Source: a virus. From it: a DNA stretch of 20,189 bases. This document shows positions 1 to 9,835 of this stretch, piece by piece. The position numbers were made by a program, and so were the translations under genes. The notes beneath the pieces are model-generated. The model had not been told where the DNA came from, did not search any database, and saw nothing but the letters and a program-made list of their open reading frames with translations. Numbering within the stretch: the stretch's first letter is position 1; each line of letters opens with the position of its first letter. Location: positions 1 to 20,189 of IMG/VR virus record IMGVR_UViG_3300032278_002058, one strand, 5' to 3'.

Positions 1-10
1 TGTTTTGTTT

Positions 11-391
11 ATGGCTGGAATGAATCTTGACAACAGTTTGGCTGCAATCAATGAGGCCGTATTGATGCGCCAAATCGGGAAGGTCGAAGCTGCCGATCTT
101 GTGGACCAACAAACTCGCGATAATCAGGCAATCGCTGACTTCACAATGACTAGCCCTGAAGCTGTCGGTGCGTTCATAGAGGCAGGAGCGTTGTCCGAAA
201 TGTTGAGTTACATCAAATCTTTGAACAGCATCGAGGATGAACCTATGGTTCAGTTCGGTCAGCAGATGATGCCTGTTGACGAGGGTCACTCCAGAGCAGA
301 TCTACAAACGGCTCTGTATAAATTGCAAACTGATTATGGCGATGAGGCTCTCGACGCCTTTATGGCCCAATTCGACCAGCCTGCTCGCTAA
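11..391 (+). CDS. Small acidic protein upstream of the giant virion gene (possibly 5'-partial)
   Basis: I do not recognise this protein. It is about 126 residues from the ATG at 11. An in-frame TTG at 5 and an ATG at 20 are alternative starts, and the frame is open to the left edge, so the true start may lie outside the window. It is acidic and alanine-rich, predicted mostly helical, with no cysteine, no membrane segment and no catalytic motif that I can see. Its TAA stop shares one base with the ATG of the 2794-residue gene (TAATG at 389-393), which suggests translational coupling and a shared role in virion assembly. By position it could be a head or tail accessory protein or a chaperone for the giant protein. 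That role is inference only. Confidence 0.75.
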   Translation: MAGMNLDNSLAAINEAVLMRQIGKVEAADLVDQQTRDNQAIADFTMTSPEAVGAFIEAGALSEMLSYIKSLNSIEDEPMVQFGQQMMPVDEGHSRADLQTALYKLQTDYGDEALDAFMAQFDQPAR

Positions 392-3300
392 TGGTTAAGG
401 TCCCGCGTCCAGGGAGCTTCAAAGCCCCTCAGCGGCCTCCCAGGGCCGAATTGTTGGCTGCCGTTAGGAAAGGTGCCCCAGTTTCCATAACGTCCCCTGC
501 AGGGCCTCCCAGGCGGCCTCAGGCCCCAAGACCTCCAAGGCTGCCTGCGAGCACACAGCAGGGCGGTATGGGTGGCATTATGGGTGCCGTCATCGACGTA
601 ATAGACAAACCTCGAGCCCTCGTAGCTTCAACAGCCAAAATGGGTATCGACGTACTCCAAGGCGACGCGAGTAGCCCCTGGGATGCGTTAAGACTTGTCC
701 TTGCTGTACCAACGGCGGGTCTGTCGTTAGCGACAAGTGAAGACTGGCGGAAACGTATAAACGATAACTACATGATGAGTGAGCTCCTGGTTGAAGATTT
801 CGGTATGGACCCACAGAGTTTGGCAACTAAAGCTCTTGGCTTCGGACTTGATGTCGCAGCCGACCCACTCATGTACATTCCTGGTGCCGGTGCAGCAGGA
901 CGAGCCGCCGGTATGGGGTGGATGAAGGTCGCCAAAGCATTAGACCAAAGAGCGGTCGGGTTCGCCATGGTTGGCGATATCAAAAAAGCGAACGCTTTGA
1001 AAGAATCTGCGGTTGCTGTAACCAGAAACCGTTCAGTTTTGGCTGCCGGTAGAGAAGGTTTAGAAGAATTAGGGTTCAAAGCTGGGGCATCGCTCGTTGC
1101 GCCAGGCACAGGACGCATTGGGCGTCATATCGTTGAGAAACCATTAAATCTGTTGACAGGGGGCAAGCTCACTAAAGCGTTAGCGAAGAAACGTGCAAAA
1201 CAGATCCCTGATTTCATGTTTGATGGCGCAAAGTATGATGCTGCCCGAGTCGCTGAAAGTTCAGCAGCGTCCGCTCAAGATCAGATCGTTGAAGCGATGG
1301 GGCTTCTTGGTCGCAAACACACTCGCAAACAACTCAACAAATTTTCGAAAGAAATCGTGGACGCTGCACGGTTTGCCAGAACCATGGCCGTTGAACTCCC
1401 AGGGTCCATTAAAGCGTTCGCTGGCCCAATGGGGTACATAGCGGGGCGTCCTGGTCGTTTGTGGGGCACATTGATGAACCAGAAACCGTTCACAGCGTTA
1501 AGCAAAGCGATAGGTGGCACAGCGGGGCCTCTTAAAGCATTGACGAGAAGAAGCAACCCTGACGATGTGATCGTTGGGATGCGTGCTCTTGACGCTCGAG
1601 GTGCCTCAAAAGTTGCGACAAATGTTTTTCGAGCTAGATCTGGCAGACTTTCCCAATCTCTGAAATCATCTGTCGTAGCGAAGAACGCTGACAGAGCGAA
1701 ACGGGGTCTCCCAGAGATTACCCCTGAACAAATAATGTACATGTCGGATACGCCTGCTTCGGCCATTGACCCCGACTTAGCCGATTTTCATGGCGAGCTC
1801 ACCCAATTTTGGGAAGACAAACTCAACTTGTACAACGAGCTAATTGGGCATCGAGGCAGCATCGAAGGGCTCGCAGATGAGCTTTACGCTGCACGTTTCC
1901 TTGACTTGAACACCGAGATCGGTCGAAAGATCAAAGGTATCGAAGTTGAAGACCTGGAAGGTGAATGGGCGTTCCGAGGAATGTCAGGCGACGATCCCAC
2001 CAGGTGGCGTCGCTGGCGTACAGGCGAAACCTATATGGGGGTTCCCCTCGAAGATCCCAATATTGTTGGTAAGTCCATTCGGCAACAGATGCTTGACATT
2101 GGGCGAGAAGTTATAGGCCCACAGTATGAAGACATGTTTGTTAAAGACTTCTTCGAAGTTGTTTCCCGTTACGACAAAGCAATGTCGGACAGGTTCTTTC
2201 ACCAGAAATGGTTTAACCAAATGGAGCAAGCGGGCTTGCTGCAGGTCGGATGGAAAGGCAAAGGCGGCTACCTGAATCTCAGTCGAGAACAGGCTGAACG
2301 GCTTGATGAAATGCTTTCCAATTTGATAGAAATGAGGCGAGGTGATTCCCCTGAATATCAGGCAATGCAACGAAAGATGGCTAAAGCAGTTAATGCTGCC
2401 CGTCGAGCCAACGGACATCTCACAACCAAAAGCGAAGCATTAAACGATTTGAATGACGGTCTGGTCATAATCACCGACCACGTTATCAACTTTGATGAAG
2501 TCATAAAAAAGCATGCAGATTACAGGGTTCTTAACGCATCGCAACGCAAACAACTAGACGATTACGTTAAACGCTTTGACCCTGATAATGAAGAGCGCAA
2601 CCTATTGGAAGCGTCAAGGGCGGGTGAGATTGATCCGCCTTTAAGTGGCGAAGCTAAACGCGTCCTTATCGGTGTCATGCAAGACCAAACCCAAGCAGTG
2701 GGGAAGCTGCGGTGGGTTATGGATGAAACCAAGAAGCTAATAGAACTCGAGGCGGAACGTGCGGGTCGAGTTGTTGATCTCGACGACAGAGAATACATCG
2801 AAATGCTCGACGCTCAACTCAACAACATCGAACATGAGGTTCGAAAAAAAGTAGCAAGAATCGTTGACGACGCCGAAAGCAGTGCCGAGGTGACAGCGTT
2901 CAAAGAACTTGATGCTTTAATGTCTGGTGACGCCGTTGTCCAGGGCATGGAACTGAAAGGTCTTCCCGAAGGTTTTAGCGCACCTGTGGACCTTTTGGGG
3001 AACTATCCGCGCAGAGGATACTTTCCAGAGTGGTCTGCGAGCACCCAAGGGCATCTGGACGAAGCAGACATTGTTGCGTTCAATCCTGATACAGAGGAAG
3101 CACTGATTCGCACCCCCGACAATGCCGGTTTGGTTGGTTTAGAACCTGACGCCGTTTACCGTGTCGAAGCCTACGCTCAGCGCGACGCCCCGTTCGGTCA
3201 TTTCGAAGTCCCACGATCTGAACCAGAATTTAGAGGCAACTTCGGAAGTGACCTCGATAAGCCCTATGTGTTTCGTGTGGAGGAAGCTAAAGGTTCGTGG

Positions 3301-6300
3301 CGTACTCTCAAAAACGAGGTCCAAACCGTTGCAACAAGATTAGAGCGAGATGTAAGGGCCTACTATCGTGGCATAATCGGCGAGGATATCGCTCCTCCTC
3401 CCAAAAAAGTGTGGGCTTACGAGCCAGGTCTCGGGAAAAGGCAGATTAGAGATACTGCACAGGATTGGGATTGGATTGAGGAGATTTCCCCTGAGCGGAT
3501 GCGTGCCATAAGCAATGAATGGTTCGGTGGCCCAGACGCACTCGGAATGGACGATGTTCGTGGCCGACTAGCAGACGCCTATTTGGCGGAAGACTCTGGC
3601 TCAATGGGCTTACAAGTCGGAGATTTCCTTATGGAGTCAACCACTCAGCTAACAGGATTGAGAGCTATCGGTAAAGGAAGAGGTCACGTTCTTGGAAAGA
3701 AAGACTCTTTCGGTACAGTAGACGCAGCAGTCACTCGAATCGCTGAAGACTTAGGTGTTGACGTAGAACTTGTTCGCGCTGTCGCTACTGGTGGTGTGGA
3801 GAACGCTGGGGCTGAAGACCTCATAAAGATAGACCGGTACGTTAAAGGACTTGCTCTTGATGACGAATCGAAAGAACAGATACTTCGAGTAACCGATGAT
3901 CTTGTCACTGATGAACAACACATCGCCGTGGACTCGGGGGTTGCAATAGCAGGCAAACTTCCCCAGCGCTTCGGTAACCCATGGGCGGACACGTCAGAGA
4001 TGGTTATGGGTCCTAGAGCGGCTGATCCTTTAGCTGCGGACACAACATTCGATGACTGGTTCGATGCCGTCGAGGAGCGGGTGATCAGACCTGAAAGCTA
4101 TGAGGGATCTCCTAGTTTATCGACGGTTGAAGCTGACAGAGAACTGTTTGACGCAATTAAGAGGGAAGCCAGGGGTGAGGGTGAGACAGTGATGGAAGCC
4201 TCAGGGCCCAAGCACTATCCTCTCTACGAGATCCCCGTCCTCCTTAAAAAAATCATTGGGGACTTACTTCAGACGGTCGAGGACGGGCTAGGGGATGTAA
4301 TTCCGCCCGAGGTCCTTGCAAGAATGGGTATAGACGATGTGTGGAAATTTTGGGATTCGTTTGGGCGAGAAGGCCCACCCCCAAGTTTTTGGCAGTCGGG
4401 TCAAGCACAAGACCTTTTCCAGTCCTTGACTCGCTCGCTTGCAGACGATGGTTGGATACCAGGCAAAACTGATCCCGTAGAGTATGTGACTCCCAACATG
4501 ATGCGGGCATGGCTATCACTGCCCCTAGGGAGTGGGGCAGATCAGGCATCGGCTCTCATGGCGTTGCACGGTAAGGCAGGTTGGTGGACACCTGAAGAGG
4601 TGAGGATGGCTACTCAACTCAACATGGAAAGTAAGGGTGGGTCCACATCTTCACTCGAGTATTTGCTGCAACCTTTGTATGCGGCAAACAATCAGCTTCC
4701 AGGGGCAGGGGTATTGGCCTCAAGTCTCGAAAATGTGGCACCAGGGTCTTTGACAAGAGAAATAGATTTAGCGGAACACCTCGATGTTATTGGGGCGGAA
4801 CTAATTGTTAACCCAGGGGCCGCCCGAGAGTATTTTGCTCATCTTCAATCCATTGGCCGCAATATTCGAGAAGTGGAAGTTGCCGAGGATCTTTCCGAGG
4901 ACGCGTTGCGTGCCTTTGGGAGTGCCGCTTCGGGTGACTTCCCGTTACCTAGCGGTATCGGGCTCGAAGTGCGAGGGGTACGAGGGAAACACACCGGTTC
5001 TACTATGTCTACCGCAGACACATACGATGATGTTGTTAAAGTCCGTGACCCTTTAACCGACGCAGAAGGCCCACAGAGAGCAACTAATTCCAAGGAACGG
5101 GATGCGGTACAGGCTCTCGAAACAGCCGATAAGCCTGTCGGGGAGATGACTGCGACGGAATGGGGAACTTACCGGCAGCGCTTAGAGAACCAAATTCGTG
5201 ACCAAATTGGTGCCCTCTATCCCCTCAAGACTCGCAGCCGCCCCACTCATATGTGGAGTGATCCGAGCCAGGTCAGATACAGGTTCCAGTCAAAAAACAT
5301 GAGGCCCGAAACGTGGGACGAGTTAATCGCTGGGTTGAAAGAAAAGTATCCACTATTCGGCGACGAACTTGAAAGGTGGGAAACGGAGCTTGCAGCGGGC
5401 ACAACGTGGGGGCAAACACCAGTCGAGGCTCCTCCTGTTTCAGAAATGTTTGGGGATATCTCTTGGACTTCTGAACGTCGAAAAGGTCTCGTCGCTTTAG
5501 ATCATGGACCGATAGCGGTAAAAGAAGGATCGGGAAATGCTAAAAGAGAACTTTGGGAAATTTATCCCGTCAAATTGAAAGCAATGTTGGAAGGGTTAGG
5601 TTACGAGGTTACTGCCACGAGCCCTAAAGGCATCATAGAAGAGGTCTTCGAGAATCGTGCGGGCACCTCGAATCTGTTGCGGGGAGAAATTGGTTCCAGA
5701 GGGCCTCATGCCGCACGAAAACAACCCACTCTGCGACCTTACGATACCTACATTCAGAAAACTCGTGAGGCTCGACTCAGGGGTCCTTTGATTCGGGCAT
5801 TAGCTGGCGACTTGGGGGCAATAATTGCTGAGAGAGAAGGCTTAGCTGCGGGCGTGGAAGCCGCATTGAAGACAGAACTGAGCTTGGCACGGTACAGTGG
5901 CGAAGCCCAAGACATTGTCGACCATTTGATGGAAAGCCACGCATTTCAAAGAGAGTGGATCGGGTCGGGGCATCAGTCTCCAATTACGACATCAAGATTG
6001 AATGACGGGGAAGAGTATTTTGCGCTCAGTAAAGCGTTTGATGATTCTGACTTGCGTAACGACCCCAGATGGAGCGGTCTGCTAGACGAAGTGGAAGAAC
6101 TCCTCGCTCTTGACACCAAAATGAAAACCGATATCGAATCGAAGATCTGGGAAACGATGCCAGATCCACAGAGAATCTCAGGTGGCAACGAGTACCGCCA
6201 GTTTTGGCGTGACCGAGGCTACCAGATGACTGATGAACCACAAATCAAAGGACACGGTTTTCCGTGGGAACCGCCAGGTATGAGACCTACGAGCACTGCG

Positions 6301-8775
6301 GTGCGGGGACGCACCGGTTTCCCTGGGGTTGCCGATCGGCCAGTAGCGTCGCAACTTCCAAGAGATGTGGGACCGAGGAGACCTCCACAGAGGAATCGTT
6401 GGGGGTATGAGAGTCCCGCCCATTCGCGGTTGGGGCAAGATGTGGACCCCAGAGTTGTAGAAAAAAATGTTGAAGCAGCGCTCCCCAAGGGAGGGGATGG
6501 GCTGTTCGGAACTCCGCAGAACAGAACGTACGCCAAAAATGTGGCTGTTCTCAAAGCGTTGGATGAGCTTCTTGGCTCCGAAATAGTTCTCGCGCAGTCC
6601 ACTGATGTGCTTCAGAATTGGCGAGCGGAACAAGTTCGTCTGGGAAAGGTTGAACATATCGTACGGAAGTATGAGCCGTTGTTGGCTGAAATTCGGGCAA
6701 CTTTGAGAACTGCGGAGATAGCGGACGAGGTGGCGGCGGCAGCTACATCTAAGTCGCTTCTGAGCAAAGCGAGTCCTTTGGCTGCGAAAGCAAAGACCGC
6801 TGCGAGAGGGACGACCCGTCGCCCCAGAATCGTTGCTGGAGCTCCCGTCAAGGATCGTGCAACTATCGGCCAGTTCGGGTTAGCTCCTAAACATCTTGCT
6901 GGTGATTTAGCGCTAGATGTGCGGGAACAAATAGCTTTGCGAAACATGTTAGACAACATCACAGCCAAAATTGAGAACGCAAAGTTTCAGGTCGAGCAAG
7001 CTCAAGACGCGGCTGCAGCGACGAAACAGGCAGCAGAAGAAGCAACAGACGATGCTACCGATCTTTGGATGTTGACGATGCTCAAAAACCAGGAAGCGCA
7101 ACAACAAATCAGTGACCTCAGCTTAGAGTTACAGCGGTTAGCGAAATCACCAAACGTCGTCGACCAGATAAGTGCGGCAGCCACACAAGAAGAAGCCATT
7201 CGTGCAGTAATGAACAACCGTGTTATGGGTGCAGCGTTCGCTGACATGTACGGGGAAGCAACGAACAACTTCCTGAGAAGCTACCGGCAAATGAAACCTT
7301 CCCTTGCCCCAGGTGGGCGAGGTGGAGGACCAGGCGGTCCCACCTATTGGATGGGTGGCATGAGCGAAGACGGCTGGAAATTGTTTGAGGAAGCGATCGA
7401 GGCAGGAGCAGGGCTCTCTGATCCGAGGAAACTAAACGGGGCGCTTCAAGCGTACCTGAAAGTTGCCAACTGGTGGAAAGCTCAAGCAGTGGCGTCTCCT
7501 GGTTTCATTATGCGAAACCTGATGGGTGGCGCACTGGTGAACAGTTTGGTCGCCGGTGTAGAAATGGGGACCCACAGTCGGGTCGGTGCCATGGCTCAAA
7601 TGGCGCAGGCAAGAGGAGCGAACGACGTTGTTTACGGTGCACGACTTCTTGCCAACGACGGAAAAACGGTTCGGTTGCAAAACTTGTTTGGGGTTAACCG
7701 TAACGCCACAGCAGACGATTGGGCTGTGTTCGCTGACCTTCTCGAAAGTGGTGTAGTTGGGCAAGGGCAAGCCTGGTCGGAAGTGAAGAGCGCTATCACC
7801 GAAGGTCTTGTGCCTTTGCAACGAACTAGACATTTCGGGTTCATGGAAGGGCTAATACAGGGAAGTTGGAAGCCGACTGCGGATTTCAAACTGTTTACGG
7901 CTGTCCGAACCCAGAACGAACGAGCAGAATTTGTTCTTCGTTCCGCTTTAGGGTTCGACATTATGAAGAAAGGTGGCAGCGTCGAGGACGCCATGCACGC
8001 CATCAACAAATACCATTTCGACTACCAGGATCTCACCAACATAGAACGCAACATCAAAGCCGTCATTCCTTTCTACACCTGGCAAAAAAACATTATTCCT
8101 GTTCTCGTCGAATCTCTCGGCCAGAAACCGCAAGCATGGACAGGGTTTCTTCGAGCGAAAGCAGCTTTGGAACTTGGCGAAGACGAGGAGCGAGTTGTCC
8201 CCGACTACTATGCGGAGCTTATGGGGATGGCGTTGCCTTGGAAAACGAGCGGTTTCTCTGGTGGCAGAATCTATGCGGTACCTGACACCCCGTTCCGTCA
8301 ACTGTTTCAGTTCACAAAAGAGCCAACATCGCCTGCGCGAGAAGTCTCAGGGTCGATCTTTCCGTGGTTCAAAACACCTATAGAGATCTGGTCAAAGAAA
8401 CAACTCTTTGCGGACATTCCATTCAGTGGCAGATACCAGCAGGTGCCCAACGTCTTCTCGGTGACTCCTGGTTTGATGGATATTTTGGGGGCCGCTGGTA
8501 AAGCCAAAAAGAATGCTCGAGGTGAGTGGAAGATGCGTGACCACGACATTTATTTGGTGGAGCAGTTCTCCCCCATTCTTGGTCGCGCTCGACGCCAATT
8601 TCCGAACGAGAAAGCGAAAGAGCGTCGCATGTGGATGACTTGGGTCTCATTCCTTACAGGCGGCGGTTTCCGTGTCAACGACTCCGCTGAACGCAGAAAT
8701 CAGCTTATCAAAGACCAAGTGGGGCATTCGAACGACATGCGAGACAAGAGAGATATCGCAAACCGAGAAGTTTAA
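391..8775 (+). CDS. Giant virion protein, DNA-ejection/internal-virion or polyvalent type (2794 aa)
   Basis: This single uninterrupted frame is by far the largest gene here. Residues 1-57 are Pro/Arg-rich. Residues 60-180 hold a hydrophobic segment ending in a GFGLDVAADPLMYIPG motif, which I recall near the N-terminus of other very large phage structural proteins. A YPRRGYFPEW patch lies near residue 872, and residues 1955-2020 form a Pro/Gly/Arg-rich linker. Residues 2170-2270 are an alanine- and glutamine-rich coiled coil, followed by a glycine-rich hinge at about 2306-2325. The C-terminal part contains SPGFIMRNLMGGALVNSL (about 2368-2385) and VIPFYTWQKNI (about 2558), a pairing resembling the C-terminal regions of phage polyvalent or ejected proteins. 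I see no T7-like RNA polymerase motifs, no lytic transglycosylase motif and no protease motif. It sits directly before the lysis genes, as late structural genes often do. Family membership is inference; a coding virion protein is near certain. Confidence 0.8.
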   Translation: MVKVPRPGSFKAPQRPPRAELLAAVRKGAPVSITSPAGPPRRPQAPRPPRLPASTQQGGMGGIMGAVIDVIDKPRALVASTAKMGIDVLQGDASSPWDALRLVLAVPTAGLSLATSEDWRKRINDNYMMSELLVEDFGMDPQSLATKALGFGLDVAADPLMYIPGAGAAGRAAGMGWMKVAKALDQRAVGFAMVGDIKKANALKESAVAVTRNRSVLAAGREGLEELGFKAGASLVAPGTGRIGRHIVEKPLNLLTGGKLTKALAKKRAKQIPDFMFDGAKYDAARVAESSAASAQDQIVEAMGLLGRKHTRKQLNKFSKEIVDAARFARTMAVELPGSIKAFAGPMGYIAGRPGRLWGTLMNQKPFTALSKAIGGTAGPLKALTRRSNPDDVIVGMRALDARGASKVATNVFRARSGRLSQSLKSSVVAKNADRAKRGLPEITPEQIMYMSDTPASAIDPDLADFHGELTQFWEDKLNLYNELIGHRGSIEGLADELYAARFLDLNTEIGRKIKGIEVEDLEGEWAFRGMSGDDPTRWRRWRTGETYMGVPLEDPNIVGKSIRQQMLDIGREVIGPQYEDMFVKDFFEVVSRYDKAMSDRFFHQKWFNQMEQAGLLQVGWKGKGGYLNLSREQAERLDEMLSNLIEMRRGDSPEYQAMQRKMAKAVNAARRANGHLTTKSEALNDLNDGLVIITDHVINFDEVIKKHADYRVLNASQRKQLDDYVKRFDPDNEERNLLEASRAGEIDPPLSGEAKRVLIGVMQDQTQAVGKLRWVMDETKKLIELEAERAGRVVDLDDREYIEMLDAQLNNIEHEVRKKVARIVDDAESSAEVTAFKELDALMSGDAVVQGMELKGLPEGFSAPVDLLGNYPRRGYFPEWSASTQGHLDEADIVAFNPDTEEALIRTPDNAGLVGLEPDAVYRVEAYAQRDAPFGHFEVPRSEPEFRGNFGSDLDKPYVFRVEEAKGSWRTLKNEVQTVATRLERDVRAYYRGIIGEDIAPPPKKVWAYEPGLGKRQIRDTAQDWDWIEEISPERMRAISNEWFGGPDALGMDDVRGRLADAYLAEDSGSMGLQVGDFLMESTTQLTGLRAIGKGRGHVLGKKDSFGTVDAAVTRIAEDLGVDVELVRAVATGGVENAGAEDLIKIDRYVKGLALDDESKEQILRVTDDLVTDEQHIAVDSGVAIAGKLPQRFGNPWADTSEMVMGPRAADPLAADTTFDDWFDAVEERVIRPESYEGSPSLSTVEADRELFDAIKREARGEGETVMEASGPKHYPLYEIPVLLKKIIGDLLQTVEDGLGDVIPPEVLARMGIDDVWKFWDSFGREGPPPSFWQSGQAQDLFQSLTRSLADDGWIPGKTDPVEYVTPNMMRAWLSLPLGSGADQASALMALHGKAGWWTPEEVRMATQLNMESKGGSTSSLEYLLQPLYAANNQLPGAGVLASSLENVAPGSLTREIDLAEHLDVIGAELIVNPGAAREYFAHLQSIGRNIREVEVAEDLSEDALRAFGSAASGDFPLPSGIGLEVRGVRGKHTGSTMSTADTYDDVVKVRDPLTDAEGPQRATNSKERDAVQALETADKPVGEMTATEWGTYRQRLENQIRDQIGALYPLKTRSRPTHMWSDPSQVRYRFQSKNMRPETWDELIAGLKEKYPLFGDELERWETELAAGTTWGQTPVEAPPVSEMFGDISWTSERRKGLVALDHGPIAVKEGSGNAKRELWEIYPVKLKAMLEGLGYEVTATSPKGIIEEVFENRAGTSNLLRGEIGSRGPHAARKQPTLRPYDTYIQKTREARLRGPLIRALAGDLGAIIAEREGLAAGVEAALKTELSLARYSGEAQDIVDHLMESHAFQREWIGSGHQSPITTSRLNDGEEYFALSKAFDDSDLRNDPRWSGLLDEVEELLALDTKMKTDIESKIWETMPDPQRISGGNEYRQFWRDRGYQMTDEPQIKGHGFPWEPPGMRPTSTAVRGRTGFPGVADRPVASQLPRDVGPRRPPQRNRWGYESPAHSRLGQDVDPRVVEKNVEAALPKGGDGLFGTPQNRTYAKNVAVLKALDELLGSEIVLAQSTDVLQNWRAEQVRLGKVEHIVRKYEPLLAEIRATLRTAEIADEVAAAATSKSLLSKASPLAAKAKTAARGTTRRPRIVAGAPVKDRATIGQFGLAPKHLAGDLALDVREQIALRNMLDNITAKIENAKFQVEQAQDAAAATKQAAEEATDDATDLWMLTMLKNQEAQQQISDLSLELQRLAKSPNVVDQISAAATQEEAIRAVMNNRVMGAAFADMYGEATNNFLRSYRQMKPSLAPGGRGGGPGGPTYWMGGMSEDGWKLFEEAIEAGAGLSDPRKLNGALQAYLKVANWWKAQAVASPGFIMRNLMGGALVNSLVAGVEMGTHSRVGAMAQMAQARGANDVVYGARLLANDGKTVRLQNLFGVNRNATADDWAVFADLLESGVVGQGQAWSEVKSAITEGLVPLQRTRHFGFMEGLIQGSWKPTADFKLFTAVRTQNERAEFVLRSALGFDIMKKGGSVEDAMHAINKYHFDYQDLTNIERNIKAVIPFYTWQKNIIPVLVESLGQKPQAWTGFLRAKAALELGEDEERVVPDYYAELMGMALPWKTSGFSGGRIYAVPDTPFRQLFQFTKEPTSPAREVSGSIFPWFKTPIEIWSKKQLFADIPFSGRYQQVPNVFSVTPGLMDILGAAGKAKKNARGEWKMRDHDIYLVEQFSPILGRARRQFPNEKAKERRMWMTWVSFLTGGGFRVNDSAERRNQLIKDQVGHSNDMRDKRDIANREV

Positions 8776-8798
8776 CGGGACACACTGAGCATTGTGTA

Positions 8799-9557
8799 GT
8801 GAAGTATATTTCTCGCACCGAATGGGGCGCAACGCCACCAGCAAAGCCTTTCTCTAGGCTACGCCCATCAAGGGTTGTTGGGATCGTTTTGCATCACAGT
8901 GGTGTGAAGAACGGCCCCTCAGGGGAAAACGCTGTGCGAGCTTATGAGCGTTTCCACATGAAAACCCGTGGGTGGCGTGGTATCGCTTACAACTGGCTGA
9001 TTTCTGACGGCGTTCTTTATGAGGGCCGTGGCGCAGGTGTGATCTCAGGTGCAACCAGAGGATGGAACTCTCGAACTGAAAGCATTTGTTATGCGGGATG
9101 GGGTTCTACAGTGGTTGACGAGCAGAGCCTGCGCCTAATTCGCGCTAAAGTGGAGGAGATCCAGGCACGTTACGCTGGAAAACTGTGGGTTAAACCCCAC
9201 TCGAAACTTGGGTCCACATCGTGCCCTGGGTCTTTTCTTACTTCTTGGTTACAGCAAGGAATGCCGGTGAATGGTTTAGAAAGTCAAGACACGATACAAC
9301 GCGCAGCCGTGTATCTCGAAAGTATTAAAGCCCAGATCGCTCGACGGTCTTTGAGTCGTTGGCGGCGTTCCCGTGGGGAAGCTGTGCGTGTGGTTCAAGA
9401 ACGTCTGGCGGAACGCGGATTTGACCCTGGTCCCGTTGACGGCATTTGGGGGCGCAAAACTACGGCTGCTTTGCGACAATTTCAAAGATCTCAGGGCTAT
9501 TTGAAGCCCGATGGTGTGTGCGGTATAAGAACCTTCCACGCTTTATTTCTTCAATAA
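8799..9557 (+). CDS. Endolysin: N-acetylmuramoyl-L-alanine amidase (PGRP/Amidase_2) with C-terminal peptidoglycan-binding domain
   Basis: This is a 252-residue lysin that cleaves the bond between MurNAc and L-alanine in peptidoglycan. The N-terminal domain (about 1-165) is a zinc-dependent PGRP/T7-lysozyme fold. VLHHSG gives the first zinc ligand (His32 or His33), YNW follows at 64-66, and H134 and C142 in KPH...GSTSCPG supply the remaining ligands. Residues about 189-252 form a PG_binding_1 domain with the pattern VQERL..RGFDPGPVDGIWG..T..ALR.FQ. There is no signal peptide, so export should depend on a holin, and a holin candidate lies 410 bp downstream. The GTG start at 8799 is the only start codon in frame before the conserved N-terminus, and no clear Shine-Dalgarno sequence precedes it, so it may rely on translation from the gene before it, 23 bp upstream. 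Confidence 0.95.
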   Translation: MKYISRTEWGATPPAKPFSRLRPSRVVGIVLHHSGVKNGPSGENAVRAYERFHMKTRGWRGIAYNWLISDGVLYEGRGAGVISGATRGWNSRTESICYAGWGSTVVDEQSLRLIRAKVEEIQARYAGKLWVKPHSKLGSTSCPGSFLTSWLQQGMPVNGLESQDTIQRAAVYLESIKAQIARRSLSRWRRSRGEAVRVVQERLAERGFDPGPVDGIWGRKTTAALRQFQRSQGYLKPDGVCGIRTFHALFLQ

Positions 9558-9568
9558 GGAGATAGGAC

Positions 9569-9754
9569 ATGCCTAAGGGCAAAGGATACGGACAATTCGG
9601 AGAAACTTTCGGGGATGCGGACGAGTACTTGTACAATTCGTCGTCACCTGACAACAATGCTGACATGGCTGCTAAAGCTAAAAGTGATGCGGCTTGGCTC
9701 CGATCAACTGCACTGGGAAATCAGGCGTATGGTGGACGCCCGTTCGGCAAATGA
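9569..9754 (+). CDS. Small hypothetical protein (61 aa) in the lysis cassette
   Basis: The protein starts MPKGKGYGQFG and is rich in Gly, Asp, Ser and Ala. It has no membrane segment or cysteine and no domain that I recognise. The ATG at 9569 has a strong ribosome-binding site, AAGGAG at 9556-9561, which overlaps the TAA stop of the endolysin. The two genes are therefore almost certainly co-transcribed. Its TGA stop overlaps the ATG of the next tiny gene (ATGA at 9751-9754). Short glycine-rich proteins of this look are frequent beside lysis and tail genes in phages, and a minor virion component is possible. No function can be assigned from sequence. Confidence 0.8.
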   Translation: MPKGKGYGQFGETFGDADEYLYNSSSPDNNADMAAKAKSDAAWLRSTALGNQAYGGRPFGK

Positions 9755-9834
9755 GAAAGCCTCGGAAACTTAAACGACCTCAGAAACCTAAAGCGCCGAC
9801 ACATAAGACCGCACGGAAGAGGACACGATACTAG
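9751..9834 (+). CDS. Very small, highly basic peptide (27 aa)
   Basis: This is a 27-residue frame starting with the ATG of an ATGA overlap and ending at TAG 9832-9834. About half of the residues are Lys or Arg, beginning [12 protein letters not shown], with several prolines and no acidic residues. The four-base overlap upstream and the one-base gap to the next ATG at 9836 fit the spacing of real coupled genes in this cassette, and that spacing is the main support. It could bind nucleic acid or the inner membrane face, but I know of no family. A fortuitous frame bridging its two neighbours is the alternative. Confidence 0.5.
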   Translation: MRKPRKLKRPQKPKAPTHKTARKRTRY

Positions 9835-9835
9835 T

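Noticed and set aside
6178-6657. A 159-residue frame antisense to the giant gene
   Set aside because: It lies fully inside a strongly supported gene, its translation is Ser/Arg/Pro-rich without domain signs, and it has no gene neighbours on that strand.
391-8775. An N4-like virion RNA polymerase in the giant protein
   Set aside because: I looked for the T7-like motif A aspartate, the R...K......YG motif B and a motif C and found none in plausible order; size alone is not enough.
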